Origin: Halodesulfovibrio marinisediminis DSM 17456
GTDB lineage: Bacteria; Desulfobacterota; Desulfovibrionia; Desulfovibrionales; Desulfovibrionaceae
Reading direction: 5' to 3'
NCBI RefSeq assembly: GCF_900129975.1
Contig: NZ_FSRG01000005.1
Span: 1 to 64,000, forward strand
Length of the DNA: 64,000 nucleotides
Shown here one piece after another: positions 7,515-16,669 of this stretch (position 1 is the first letter of the stretch; each line of letters starts with the position of its first letter). The notes beneath the pieces were generated by a model. That model was not told where the DNA came from. It did not search any database and worked only from the letters and a program-made list of their open reading frames with translations. The position numbers and the translations under genes are program-made.

Positions 7515-7804
7515 CTTTTGTGGTAGAATGTTTTTGTCTCTGGTGGGCAGGTGGGTTTTGCCCACGGTATCCCCACAAGGGATACTGTCCTTAGCCGCCA
7601 GCGGCAGACGTTTTTTGTGTTAGAACTGTCTTGGGTTGTACCGACCTGTCTCAAGCGGACAGTTTTGGGTTTTGTGTATAAATGGGGTATACCCCCCGCC
7701 ATCACAGCCGGAAGGATTCTGTGTTGGTGTGTTTACTCTTTCAAAACACAGCGGGAAGGCATGGAGTCTGCCCGTTAATTTCAGCAAGCATCAGGAGAAA
7801 ATAC
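7515..7804 (+). promoter_or_regulatory. Structured 5' leader of purL
   Basis: The 290-base gap holds a row of hairpins: GTGGGCA (7543-7549) with TGCCCAC (7559-7565); GTATCCC (7567-7573) with GGGATAC (7579-7585); GCCGC/GCGGC (about 7594-7606) followed by a T run (7611-7616); AACTGTC (7624-7630) with GACAGTT (7658-7664); and the palindrome GGGGTATACCCC (7684-7695). I cannot match it to a known purine or ZTP riboswitch. The hairpin with a T run could act as an attenuator. Confidence 0.45.
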
Positions 7805-10786
7805 ATGCTGCGGCGCATTGAAGCTGGTCTTAGAGAAGGTGTTGTTGATACTCAGGGTATCAAAACTGCTAACAAGATCAGGGAAGCTCTCGGATTTGAC
7901 GCAAAAGAGGTTCGTCAGGTCAAGGTGTTTACTGTGGATGGTCTTACAGAAGAACAGCTTGAAACTGTTGTGCGTGAGGCTGCTCTGCATGATCCCGTAC
8001 TTCAGGACGCGGCACTTTCTCCGGTATCCAGTCAGGCAGACTGGGTACTCGAAGTAGGGTTCCGTCCGGGTGTAACAGACAACGAAGGCCGCACAGCGCG
8101 GGAAACAATTGCTATTGTTCTGGAACTTGCAGATCGCGAAACTGTATCTGTATATGTTGCAGATCAGTACCACATTTACGGCGATTTCACAGAAGAGCAG
8201 ATTGCATCTATCGGCCGTGATGTGCTGGCAAACGAACTGATTCAGCGTTTTGAATACAAAAGTAAAGCAGACTGGCAGAAAGAGCCGGGCTTTGCTGCTG
8301 TAGCTGCCCGTGTTTCCGGTCAGGCAAACGATGAAGTTGTAACCCTGCCATTTTCTACCATGTCGGACGAAGAGCTGATGGCATTTTCCCGTGAAAATAC
8401 TCTTGCTCTCTCCTTGGAAGAATTACATACCATCCGCGATTACTACACCAGCCCTGAAGTTGTGGCTGAACGTGAAAAGGCTGGATTAAGTGCAGAACCA
8501 AGTGATGCTGAAGTAGAAGTACTTGCACAGACTTGGTCTGAGCACTGCAAACATAAAATTTTTGCTTCCAAGATTGACTACACCGATACAGAAACCGGTG
8601 AGCAGGAGACTATCGACAGTCTCTACAAAACATACGTAATGGGCTCCACCAAAACTATCCGTCAGAACAAGGGTGAAGAAGACTTCTGTCGTTCTGTATT
8701 TAAGGATAATGCTGGTGTTATCGACTTCAACGAAACCCATGACGTGTGCATCAAGGTAGAAACTCATAACTCTCCTTCCGCGCTTGACCCATACGGTGGA
8801 GCACTTACCGGTATTGTGGGTGTAAACCGTGACCCTATGGGAACAGGTATTGGTGCAGACCTCGTTTGTAACACCAACGTGTTCTGTTTTGCTTCTCCGT
8901 TCCATGAAGGTGAATTGCCTCCTCGTCTTCTCCATCCTCGTCGTGTTCTTGAAGGTGTACGTGAAGGTGTTGAACACGGTGGTAACAAATCCGGTGTTCC
9001 TACTGTAAACGGCTCAATCGTTTTTGAAGAGCGCTACCTTGGTAAGCCTCTTGTATACTGTGGTACCGTGGGTATGATCCCTAAAGTTGTTGCTGGTCGT
9101 CCTGGTTACGAAAAAGCTGCTCAGGTTGGCGATGTTATCGTTATGGTTGGCGGCCGAATCGGTAAAGACGGCATTCACGGCGCAACCTTCTCTTCTGAAG
9201 AACTGCACGAAGAATCTCCAGCGACCGCTGTACAGATCGGTGACCCAATCACCCAGCGTAAAGCATACGATTTTATCATGCGTGCCCGTAACATGGGCTT
9301 ATACAACGCTATCACTGATAACGGTGCTGGTGGTCTTTCTTCTTCTGTAGGTGAAATGGCTGAGGATACCAACGGTTGTCGTCTGGATCTTTCCAAAGCA
9401 CCACTGAAGTATGACGGTCTGCGTCCGTGGGAAATTCTTCTTTCTGAAGCACAGGAGCGCATGACTCTTGCTGTTCCTGTTGAGAAGCTTGACGAATTCA
9501 TGGCGCTTGCTGAGCGCATGGATGTGGAAGCTAGCGCTATGGGTGAATTTACCGACAGTGGTTACTTCCATGTAACTTACGGTGATAAGCCGGTTGCATA
9601 TCTCAGCATGGAATTCCTGCATGATGGTGTTCCACAGATGGAACTTAAAGCCGTTTGGGAACGTCCTGCATACAAAGATGAAGACGTGAGTGTTGCAGAC
9701 GCAGAGCAGGGTAACCTGCTTAAGTCCATGCTCGCACGTTTGAATATTTGTTCTAAAGAGTATGTTGTTCGCCAGTATGACCACGAGGTTAAAGGTGGCA
9801 GCGTAATTAAGCCGATGGTTGGCGTTAAGTGTGACGGTCCTTCCGATGCCGGTGTTGTGCGTCCTATTCTCGACTCCGAAAGCGGTATTGTGCTCTCACA
9901 CGGTATTAACCCTACCTTGAGCGATTATGATGCATACTGGATGATGGCAAACGTTATCGACGAAGCTGTGCGTAACGCAGTTGCAGTCGGCGGTGACGTA
10001 GACTTTATGTCTGGTGTAGATAACTTCTGCTGGTGTGACCCAGTACAGTCTGAAAAGACTCCGGATGGTCACTACAAGCTTGCACAGCTTGTTCGTGCTA
10101 ACAAAGCTCTTGCAGATTTCTGTACCGCATATGGTGTACCATGTATCTCCGGTAAAGACTCCATGAAGAACGACTACACCGGCGGTGGTGTAAAGATTTC
10201 TATCCCGCCGACAGTACTCTTCTCTGTCATGGGTGTTATTAAAGACGTGAACAAAACAACCACGTCTGACTTTAAAAATGACGGTGACAAAATCTACGTT
10301 CTCGGTGCAACAGCACGCGAATTAGCTGGTTCTGAAGTTGCTGAGGAACTGGGCATCAGCGCTGCTGCGTTCCCTAAAGTAGATGCTGAATCCGCACTGG
10401 CACGTTACCGTGCTGTTTATAAAGCAATCGGTGAAGGCGTTATCAACGCTTGTCACGACTGTTCTGATGGTGGCCTTGGTGTTGCTCTTGCAGAGATGGC
10501 ACTTGCAGGCCGTACCGGTGCACTGATCAATCTTGATGCTGTGCCGGTAATTGAAGAAATGAATTCAACAGAAGTTCTCTACTCTGAGTCAGCTTCCCGT
10601 CTGGTTGTATCTGTACCGGAAGACAAAGTAGAAGCTTTTGAAAAGATCTTTGCTGGACAGACTTATGGTTGTCTGGGTGAAGTTACAGGTGATGAGCAGT
10701 TTATTATCGCTTCCGGCGCAAACGTTTTGGTTGCAGATAACTGCGAATCACTTGCTCAGTCCTTCAAGGGCACACTTAAGTTTTAA
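7805..10786 (+). CDS. purL: Phosphoribosylformylglycinamidine synthase (PurS-PurL type, no glutaminase domain)
   Basis: A 993-residue ATP-dependent enzyme of purine synthesis that makes FGAM from FGAR. It begins with a PurS-like region (about 1-85), followed by the linker and two AIR-synthase-like halves. Seen: WSEHCKHKIF (conserved His/Lys motif), VKVETHNSPSALDPYGGALTGIVGVNRD (the ATP/Mg site), NGAGGLSSSVGEM and HDCSDGGLGVAL. The C-terminal glutamine amidotransferase domain of the about 1290-residue E. coli type is missing; the protein stops after the second synthase half, so a separate PurQ must supply ammonia. The start ATG 7805 has AGGAGA seven bases upstream; the frame is open further upstream, but that part overlaps the leader hairpins. 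Confidence 0.93.
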   Translation: MLRRIEAGLREGVVDTQGIKTANKIREALGFDAKEVRQVKVFTVDGLTEEQLETVVREAALHDPVLQDAALSPVSSQADWVLEVGFRPGVTDNEGRTARETIAIVLELADRETVSVYVADQYHIYGDFTEEQIASIGRDVLANELIQRFEYKSKADWQKEPGFAAVAARVSGQANDEVVTLPFSTMSDEELMAFSRENTLALSLEELHTIRDYYTSPEVVAEREKAGLSAEPSDAEVEVLAQTWSEHCKHKIFASKIDYTDTETGEQETIDSLYKTYVMGSTKTIRQNKGEEDFCRSVFKDNAGVIDFNETHDVCIKVETHNSPSALDPYGGALTGIVGVNRDPMGTGIGADLVCNTNVFCFASPFHEGELPPRLLHPRRVLEGVREGVEHGGNKSGVPTVNGSIVFEERYLGKPLVYCGTVGMIPKVVAGRPGYEKAAQVGDVIVMVGGRIGKDGIHGATFSSEELHEESPATAVQIGDPITQRKAYDFIMRARNMGLYNAITDNGAGGLSSSVGEMAEDTNGCRLDLSKAPLKYDGLRPWEILLSEAQERMTLAVPVEKLDEFMALAERMDVEASAMGEFTDSGYFHVTYGDKPVAYLSMEFLHDGVPQMELKAVWERPAYKDEDVSVADAEQGNLLKSMLARLNICSKEYVVRQYDHEVKGGSVIKPMVGVKCDGPSDAGVVRPILDSESGIVLSHGINPTLSDYDAYWMMANVIDEAVRNAVAVGGDVDFMSGVDNFCWCDPVQSEKTPDGHYKLAQLVRANKALADFCTAYGVPCISGKDSMKNDYTGGGVKISIPPTVLFSVMGVIKDVNKTTTSDFKNDGDKIYVLGATARELAGSEVAEELGISAAAFPKVDAESALARYRAVYKAIGEGVINACHDCSDGGLGVALAEMALAGRTGALINLDAVPVIEEMNSTEVLYSESASRLVVSVPEDKVEAFEKIFAGQTYGCLGEVTGDEQFIIASGANVLVADNCESLAQSFKGTLKF

Positions 10787-11083
10787 TGTGAAGAGGCTCA
10801 TGTGAGCTTCATAGCTGCGGCTTAAGTTCTGTCGCTGCAAGATTATTCGGGACTTGCAGCTAACAGATGGTTTTGGTGAGAAGAGCGGGCGAACATGTGT
10901 TCTCCCGCTCTTCTCTTTTTGTTGGATAGAATAAAGAATGCTTTTTCAATAATTCTATATAATTCAAGTTTATATGGTTTTAGGGTGGTGGTGCGCTGCA
11001 ATATTTTACAATGCAGGAGTGACACTATCTTGCATACTCCAGTTCCTAATTTATCTATTAGAGAATCATGAGGAGCCCCCTAC
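10787..11083. other. Gap between purL and threonine aldolase
   Basis: No gene is seen. It holds two hairpins without T runs (GAGGCTCA/TGAGCTTC near 10793-10812; GCTGCAAG/CTTGCAGC near 10833-10861) and the terminator at 10878. The rest is AT-rich and presumably carries the promoter of the downstream gene. Confidence 0.4.
10878..10921 (+). terminator. Terminator after purL
   Basis: A 12-bp stem GAGAAGAGCGGG (10878-10889) / CCCGCTCTTCTC (10904-10915) with a following T run. Confidence 0.9.
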
Positions 11084-12142
11084 ATGTCTACATATAATAC
11101 TGCGTTCACCAGCGATAATTTGGCCGGTGTTTCCCCACAAGTTTTAGAAGCAATGGCTCGTTGCAACGAGGGACAGGCAGACCCGTACGGACGGGATAAA
11201 TGCTCAAGACAAGCTGAAAAGATGTTGTCCGATGTATTTGAAAAAGACGTGCGTGTTTTTTTTGTATCTACAGGTACAGCTGCAAACTGTTTATCCTTGA
11301 GTTCGATAACCCCACCATGGGGAGCAGTATTATGCCATCATGATGGACACATTAATCATGATGAGTGCGGAGCACCGGAGTTTTTTAACCCGGGAGCACG
11401 TGTCCTTACGCTCGATGGTGTCGATTCAAAGATTGATCCTGAAGCGTTGAAGTGGGGGGTGAAGCACAGAGTCGGTGATATGCACTCTTCCCAGCCTGCC
11501 ACCGTGAGCCTTACACAGGCCACAGAATCCGGATCAATTTATACTCTTGATGAAATATGCAGACTTGGGGCAATTACCAAAAATTCTGGACTACGCATGC
11601 ATATGGACGGTGCTCGTTTTGCTAATGCGTTGGTTGCCCTTAATTGTTCTCCAGCGGATATGACTTGGAAATGCGGTGTTGATGTCCTTTCTTTTGGGGC
11701 AACAAAAAACGGTACCATGTCTGCTGAAGCAATAGTTGTGTTTGATAAGACTATTGCGCAGGAAATGTCTTTCCGCGTTAAGCGTTCCGGTCAGCTTGGT
11801 TCAAAGATGCGCTTCATGGCTGCTCAGATGTTGGGATATCTTGAAAACGACCTCTGGATACAGAATGCACGTCAGGCAAACGCAATGGCTGCACTGCTGA
11901 AAAGCGGATTAGAGAAATTACCGGAAATTTCTGTGGTCGGTTCTCCGCAGGCAAACATTATATTCTGTAAGATTCCGAAGTACTGTGCTGACAGGCTGTT
12001 GGCTCAGGGTTTTCACTTTTACCACAGCAAGTGGGAAAAAGATGTTGTACGATTTGTGACGTCATTTTCCACGACTGAACAGGATGTTCAGCACTTCTTA
12101 TCAGCAATATATGAGGCAGTTAGCTACCAGAAGGCCGTGTAG
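11084..12142 (+). CDS. ltaE: Low-specificity threonine aldolase
   Basis: A 352-residue PLP-dependent fold-type I lyase that splits threonine (and related beta-hydroxy amino acids) into glycine and aldehyde. Seen: FTSDNLAGVSPQVLEAM at the start, the PLP phosphate-binding stretch FVSTGTAANCLSL (about 60-72), the substrate loop HHDGHINHDECGAPEF, the PLP-contacting Asp in RMHMDGARFANAL, and the Schiff-base Lys208 in SFGATKNG. ATGAGGAG upstream gives a good ribosome site. The AraC-type regulator gene follows after 72 nt on the same strand and may control it; this is inference from position. Confidence 0.88.
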   Translation: MSTYNTAFTSDNLAGVSPQVLEAMARCNEGQADPYGRDKCSRQAEKMLSDVFEKDVRVFFVSTGTAANCLSLSSITPPWGAVLCHHDGHINHDECGAPEFFNPGARVLTLDGVDSKIDPEALKWGVKHRVGDMHSSQPATVSLTQATESGSIYTLDEICRLGAITKNSGLRMHMDGARFANALVALNCSPADMTWKCGVDVLSFGATKNGTMSAEAIVVFDKTIAQEMSFRVKRSGQLGSKMRFMAAQMLGYLENDLWIQNARQANAMAALLKSGLEKLPEISVVGSPQANIIFCKIPKYCADRLLAQGFHFYHSKWEKDVVRFVTSFSTTEQDVQHFLSAIYEAVSYQKAV

Positions 12143-12214
12143 TGTAACTCTTGTTATAGCGCTTGATTTCTGTTTTGACAGTGGCTCGAAGTTATGAGTA
12201 GGTAGGCAGACGTT

Positions 12215-13018
12215 ATGCAGGATACCGTTCAATATTTTCGCGCACCCGATGTGCCGGGGCTTGTATTAAGCGACGGGCACTTTTCTACGTTCTGTTTTGA
12301 TCGCCATTTTCACTTGAGCTATCATATCAGTCTGGTGGTTGATGGTGTGCAGCGACAGAGCGCTTCTGGAAAGACCTTCCTTGTAGGACCTGGTCGACTG
12401 TCTGTTATTCCTCCGGATGAAATGCATGACGGATCCGGATACGAGAAGTGTGAGTATACGCTGAAGACATTCAGAGTTCCGCCTGATGTGTTTACGGAAG
12501 AAATGGCGGATGCAATGGATTCTGCACATCGTATCGAGTTTGGCAGTAACGTATTGGATGATAAACCGTTATGGCAGCACGCATGTCTGTTGCATTCTGT
12601 TCTACAACGCGGTGATGCAACTTCATTGTTTGTAGAAGAACAGTGGATGGGGTTAGTAAACCGTCTGTTGCGTCATTCAAAGCTGCATTCAGCAGACGAG
12701 ACCGTAGGCCAGCTTGCGAAGCCTCACTGGAAAGAAGTTCGCGATTATTGCCACGAGAATCTTTCAGAAAAAATTACCTTAGAGCAGCTCGCTGCCTTGT
12801 GTAATTTAAGCCGTTATCAGTTCTTGCGCCGGTTCAAGTCTACTGTGGGGGTGACTCCATATAACTGGCTTAAGCAGTTACGACTTGAATCAGCTTGTGC
12901 TCTGTTAAGTAAAGGTGAGCGCGTCTCAAGCGTAGCGGCAAGTGTCGGCTTTTTTGATCAGAGTCACTTTGTTCATGCGTTTCGTAAAGCCTACGGGGTT
13001 CCGCCTTCGAAGTATTAA
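12215..13018 (+). CDS. AraC-family transcriptional regulator
   Basis: A 267-residue regulator with an N-terminal cupin-type effector domain (FDRHFHLSYHISLVVDGVQR, then VGPGRLSVIPPDEMHDG) and a C-terminal AraC-type double helix-turn-helix (about 172-267): KITLEQLAALCNLSRYQFLRRFKSTVGVTPYNWL, and VSSVAASVGFFDQSHFVHAFRKAYGVPPSKY. The ligand is not known. It is downstream of the threonine aldolase gene and convergent with the trp operon. Confidence 0.9.
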   Translation: MQDTVQYFRAPDVPGLVLSDGHFSTFCFDRHFHLSYHISLVVDGVQRQSASGKTFLVGPGRLSVIPPDEMHDGSGYEKCEYTLKTFRVPPDVFTEEMADAMDSAHRIEFGSNVLDDKPLWQHACLLHSVLQRGDATSLFVEEQWMGLVNRLLRHSKLHSADETVGQLAKPHWKEVRDYCHENLSEKITLEQLAALCNLSRYQFLRRFKSTVGVTPYNWLKQLRLESACALLSKGERVSSVAASVGFFDQSHFVHAFRKAYGVPPSKY

Positions 13019-13083
13019 GCGAGCGGTGTGCTAAGACTATTGTTTGTGAGAACAGTGCACTATACCATCATTGATAGAGTAAT

Positions 13084-13121
13084 AAAAAGGGCTGTCCTGA
13101 TTAACTAGGATAGCCCTTTTT
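13084..13121. terminator. Bidirectional terminator between AraC gene and trp operon
   Basis: AAAAAGGGCTGTCCT pairs with AGGATAGCCCTTTTT; A and T runs flank both sides. It would end the AraC transcript (plus) and the trp transcript (minus). A near-identical hairpin occurs at 41803-41843. Confidence 0.88.
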
Positions 13122-13259
13122 CTATTTCTGTTGTTTTTTTGTCCAAGTAAGTGGAAAGGTAACCTTCGCGCGGCTGCCAACGTTTTAAGTAATAGGATGT
13201 CTTCGCCCTTAAAAGTTTTTGCAAAAGGTCCTTTGGCCGCCGGAGGCACAATCGTGGAC

Positions 13260-14021
13260 TTATTTCCAGCGCTCCATAAACGGAACTGCTGAACCTTTTT
13301 CTTCGATATCTTTAATTAAAGCACTACCGAAAACGACTGCGTCGATGGCGTCACCAAACGGCTCAAGCTGTTGCGGCTCTTTAATGCCGAAGCCGAGAGC
13401 CAAAGGAATGTCGAACACCTCGCGCGCGTCAGCCAGAGTTTTCTTCAGTTCAGGCGGGAACGCAACTGCTGCGCCTGTGGTGCCCATGTAAGAAACCACG
13501 TAAACGTAGCCTTCAGCCTCCCGTGCATACGTTTGCATACGCTCTTTCGGGGTGTTCAATCCGATGAGAGAGATAAGCGCAATGCCCTGTTCCTTAAGAA
13601 TTGCCTTGAACTCTGAGTGCTCATCAAAAGGAAGATCCGGTATGATTAGGCCGGAGACTCCAGCTTTGGTGGCATCTTCAGCGAACTTTTTGAATCCGTA
13701 CTGGAAGAATGGGTTGATATAGCCCATGAGCACTAGTTCTGCCTGATATTGTCCCTTACGTTTGATAAGTTCATCCATAATCCAGCGCAGGGTAACGCCC
13801 TGCTCCAGTGCTTTGATGGATGCAGCTTCGACTACGGGACCGTCAGCTGCAGGGTCGGAGAACGGAACGCCGATTTCGATGATGTCCGCGCCATTGGAAT
13901 CCAGTTCTTCCAGATGGGTAAAGAAATCTTTCTTAGTTGGAAATCCGGCTGTGAGAAACGGTATGATTGCCTTGCGGCCTGCCTTAGTAGCGGCGTTAAT
14001 ACGTTGTGTAAGTGATGTCAT
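13260..14021 (-). CDS. trpA: Tryptophan synthase alpha subunit
   Basis: A 253-residue TIM-barrel lyase that converts indole-3-glycerol phosphate to indole and glyceraldehyde-3-phosphate and passes indole to TrpB. Seen: IIPFLTAGFP, the catalytic Glu in ADIIEIGVPFSDPAADGP (Glu and Asp of the family), LVLMGYINPFFQYG, GLIIPDLPFDE, and the phosphate-binding GFGIKEPQQ. The start ATG 14021 is preceded by AAGGGGGCAGTC; an upstream in-frame TTG overlaps the trpB end and is less likely. It is the last gene of the aromatic supraoperon. Confidence 0.95.
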   Translation of the reverse strand: MTSLTQRINAATKAGRKAIIPFLTAGFPTKKDFFTHLEELDSNGADIIEIGVPFSDPAADGPVVEAASIKALEQGVTLRWIMDELIKRKGQYQAELVLMGYINPFFQYGFKKFAEDATKAGVSGLIIPDLPFDEHSEFKAILKEQGIALISLIGLNTPKERMQTYAREAEGYVYVVSYMGTTGAAVAFPPELKKTLADAREVFDIPLALGFGIKEPQQLEPFGDAIDAVVFGSALIKDIEEKGSAVPFMERWK

Positions 14022-14031
14022 GACTGCCCCC

Positions 14032-15207
14032 TTAATCAAACAGCTCGGTGCATTGTTCTACGATATCCATGTCTTTGTCGCCGCGTCCGGAAAGGTTCAC
14101 AATTACATTGCAATCTTTCGGGAATTTTTCCTTGTTCTCAAGCACGTATGCAACCGCGTGGGAACTTTCCAGTGCAGGCATAATGCCTTCAGCACGGGTG
14201 AGAGTCTTGAACGCATTAAGCGCTTCGCAGTCGTTTACTTTTACGTACTTGGCGCGGCCGCAGTCCTGAAGGTGGGCGTGTTCAGGTCCTACCCCCGGGT
14301 AGTCCAATCCACCGGCAATGGAGTGTGATGGCAGAATTTGGCCATCATCGTCCTGCAGGAGCATGGTTCTTTGGCCATGTAATATACCGTCAGTTCCAAG
14401 GCAAAGCGGGGCAGAGTTTGTGCAGCCTTCTTCGCCGGTACCTGCAGCTTCAACACCGATGAGTTGAACTTCTGGGTCATCGATGAAGCCAGAGAAGATG
14501 CCTATAGCATTGGAACCACCGCCTACGCAGGCAATAACTGAATGAGGCAGTGCTCCAGTACGTTCAAGAATCTGTTTGCGGGCTTCCTTGCCGACAACGG
14601 ACTGGAATTCACGAACGAGAGTCGGGAACGGGTGGGGGCCTGCAGCTGTGCCGAAACAGTAGTGGTAGTCGGCTTGTTCTTTAATCCAGAAGCGCAGCGC
14701 TTCGTTAATGGCGTCTTTCAGAGTCTTGGAGCCAGCTTCAACAGGGATAACGGTTGCCCCGAGCAACTTCATGCGGCGTACGTTGTGTGATTGTCGTTCC
14801 ACATCAACAGCACCCATAAAGACAACGCAGTCCATATCAAGAGCACGAGCGGCGGTTGCAGTTGCAACGCCGTTCATACCTGCGCCGGTCTCTGTAAGTA
14901 GGGCTTTTTTGCCCATATACTTAGCAAGCAATGCCTGACCAAGCACGTTGTTGATCTTGTGGGAACCTGTGTGGTTTAAGTCTTCACGCTTAAGGTACAG
15001 GTTGAAGCCTAGATTTTTTGAAATGGTAGGACAAAGCGTGAGGGGGCTTTCGCGTCCTACATAGTTTTTGAGATAATCAGATAATTCTGTCTGGAACGCT
15101 TCGGAAGGCACAATGTGCTCCAAAGCGTGTTCCAGTTCTTTAAGGGGCGGAATAAGAAGTTCCGCTACAAATTGACCACCGAACTTGCCGAAGTATCCTT
15201 TAGTCAT
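14032..15207 (-). CDS. trpB: Tryptophan synthase beta subunit
   Basis: A 391-residue PLP enzyme that condenses indole with serine. Seen: the N-terminal GYFGKFGGQFVAELL, the PLP lysine in LNHTGSHKINN, the catalytic Glu in TETGAGMNGVAT (usually TETGAGQHG; here Met-Asn replace Gln-His), the phosphate-binding CVGGGSNAIGIFSGF, and SGRGDKDMD at the C-terminus. The start ATG 15207 has AAGAGAGAA upstream. It lies 10 nt before the trpA start, so the two subunits are co-translated. Confidence 0.95.
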   Translation of the reverse strand: MTKGYFGKFGGQFVAELLIPPLKELEHALEHIVPSEAFQTELSDYLKNYVGRESPLTLCPTISKNLGFNLYLKREDLNHTGSHKINNVLGQALLAKYMGKKALLTETGAGMNGVATATAARALDMDCVVFMGAVDVERQSHNVRRMKLLGATVIPVEAGSKTLKDAINEALRFWIKEQADYHYCFGTAAGPHPFPTLVREFQSVVGKEARKQILERTGALPHSVIACVGGGSNAIGIFSGFIDDPEVQLIGVEAAGTGEEGCTNSAPLCLGTDGILHGQRTMLLQDDDGQILPSHSIAGGLDYPGVGPEHAHLQDCGRAKYVKVNDCEALNAFKTLTRAEGIMPALESSHAVAYVLENKEKFPKDCNVIVNLSGRGDKDMDIVEQCTELFD

Positions 15208-15251
15208 GATATTCTCTCTTCTTGCAGCCTTACGCCAAAGGCTGCTGAAAT

Positions 15252-15890
15252 TTATGGTAATATGGGGGCGGTGAGTGCCTCCATAACGGCTTTTAATTTC
15301 TCAGGATCTTTTTTACCCGGTTCAGATTCTACACCTGAATTGATGTCGATGCCACAGGGGGCGCACCCTTGAAGCACTTCACTTACGTTGTCGGGGCTGA
15401 TTCCGCCTGCGACAAACCAGGTTTTGTATCCACGTAATCCGTTAAGGAAGCTCCAGTTTTGTGTCTTGCCATGGCCGCCGCCGGATGTTCCGGCATCCAT
15501 AAGGAAAAAGCGGGAGCAATCTACAAACTTTTTCATTTCTGCCTCAAGTTCTTCCCGTGTTTCGTAACGGGCAGGCCAGAACACTTTCATCACTTTTTGT
15601 TTGCCAACTCTGGCTGCGAACTCTGTGTCCTGATCTCCATGAAGCTGAGCAAGATGCAGTTTCGCACGCTGCATTATTAGACGCACTTCGTCTGCGGTAT
15701 GGTGCGTAAATACGCCAACACGCATAACGTTTTCTGTCTCAATGGCTTTGACTTTTTCCACGGTCATGGCTCTAGGGCTTTTTTCATCGAAGATAAATCC
15801 GATTAAATCCGCGCCTAGTTCCATGCATAAATCAGCATCTTGCTGTGTGGTAATGCCACATACTTTCACAAAGGATTCTTTGTGCGCCAT
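15252..15890 (-). CDS. trpF: Phosphoribosylanthranilate isomerase
   Basis: A 212-residue TIM-barrel enzyme catalysing the Amadori rearrangement of phosphoribosylanthranilate. Seen: the catalytic Cys in VKVCGITTQQDA near residue 11, LGADLIGFIFDEKSPR, RVGVFTH, LAQLHGDQD, the catalytic Asp in FLMDAGTSGGGHGKTQNW, and the phosphate-binding FVAGGISPDNV. AAGGAGAGC upstream marks the start. It is separate from trpC, not fused as in E. coli. Confidence 0.94.
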   Translation of the reverse strand: MAHKESFVKVCGITTQQDADLCMELGADLIGFIFDEKSPRAMTVEKVKAIETENVMRVGVFTHHTADEVRLIMQRAKLHLAQLHGDQDTEFAARVGKQKVMKVFWPARYETREELEAEMKKFVDCSRFFLMDAGTSGGGHGKTQNWSFLNGLRGYKTWFVAGGISPDNVSEVLQGCAPCGIDINSGVESEPGKKDPEKLKAVMEALTAPILP

Positions 15891-15907
15891 TAATGCTCTC
15901 CTTGAGG

Positions 15908-16669
15908 TTATTCGAGTAGCCGGGTTAGCGCCTTTTGCGGGTCTCCACCTTGCATAAGGGCTGTGCCGACCAGCATTGCATCGTATCCCGCCGCTTCAAC
16001 TTGGCGTCGTTGGGTAGGCGTCGAGATACCGCTGGCCGCTATCCATACTTCGGCAGTTCTGCGGTGAGGAATCATCCGCTCGCATATTGCAAGGTCAGTT
16101 TCCAATGTAGCTAGATTTCTGTTGTTTACCTGAATTATTGTAGCATTAGCAAGCCTCGCCAGAACAAGGTCGGCGTGGTTAAACACTTCTACAACGCTTT
16201 CAAGTCCAAATGATGTACCAAGTTCAATTAACTCCCTGAGTTCTTCTGGTGAATTGAACATGCGTGCAATAAGCAGCTGAGCGGATGCAGGGGTGGAGGC
16301 AGTCTCAATAACTTGCAAAGGGTGAACAATAAAATCTTTGCGCAGCATTGGTAATCCTACAAACTGCATTCGCTCTAAATATTCAAGTTTACCCTTAAAG
16401 TATTTTTCCTCAGTAAGCACGGAAAGCGCTGTTGCTCCCGCTTTTGCATATTGTTCTGCTACATCTTCAGGAGAAAGGTGTGGTGCAATATCGCCACGCG
16501 AAGGAGAAGCGCGTTTGTATTCTGCAATGCAGGCCAGTTTGTTTGCACGAAGTGTTGCTGCAAACGGAATGCGTTCGCCGTTGTACACAGTAGGTAACGC
16601 ATCTTTCTTTTTTAATTGAACAAGTCGAGCAATTTCAGCATGTTTTGCTGCAAGGAATTTATTAAGCAT
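15908..16669 (-). CDS. trpC: Indole-3-glycerol-phosphate synthase
   Basis: A 253-residue TIM-barrel enzyme that closes the indole ring. Seen: CIAEYKRASPSRGDI (catalytic Lys and Glu region), LSVLTEEKYFKG, LPMLRKDFIVHPLQVIE, VNNRNLATLETDL and the phosphate-binding AASGISTPTQ and MLVGTALMQGGDP. The start ATG 16669 overlaps the trpD end by eight bases (trpD stop TAA at 16662-16664), which indicates translational coupling. The open frame continues upstream, but only inside trpD. Confidence 0.94.
   Translation of the reverse strand: MLNKFLAAKHAEIARLVQLKKKDALPTVYNGERIPFAATLRANKLACIAEYKRASPSRGDIAPHLSPEDVAEQYAKAGATALSVLTEEKYFKGKLEYLERMQFVGLPMLRKDFIVHPLQVIETASTPASAQLLIARMFNSPEELRELIELGTSFGLESVVEVFNHADLVLARLANATIIQVNNRNLATLETDLAICERMIPHRRTAEVWIAASGISTPTQRRQVEAAGYDAMLVGTALMQGGDPQKALTRLLE

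Noticed and set aside
7682-7804. N-terminal extension of PurL from ATG 7682
   Set aside because: The added 41 residues are encoded by leader hairpins including a palindrome and look unlike PurS; ATG 7805 has a good ribosome site and matches the family start.
7515-7804. Known purine, ZTP or PRPP riboswitch before purL
   Set aside because: I searched by eye for the conserved core sequences of these classes and did not find them, so only a structured leader is reported.
13037-13249. 70-codon frame across the trpA-AraC intergenic region
   Set aside because: It runs through the bidirectional terminator and a repeat module and has no ribosome site.
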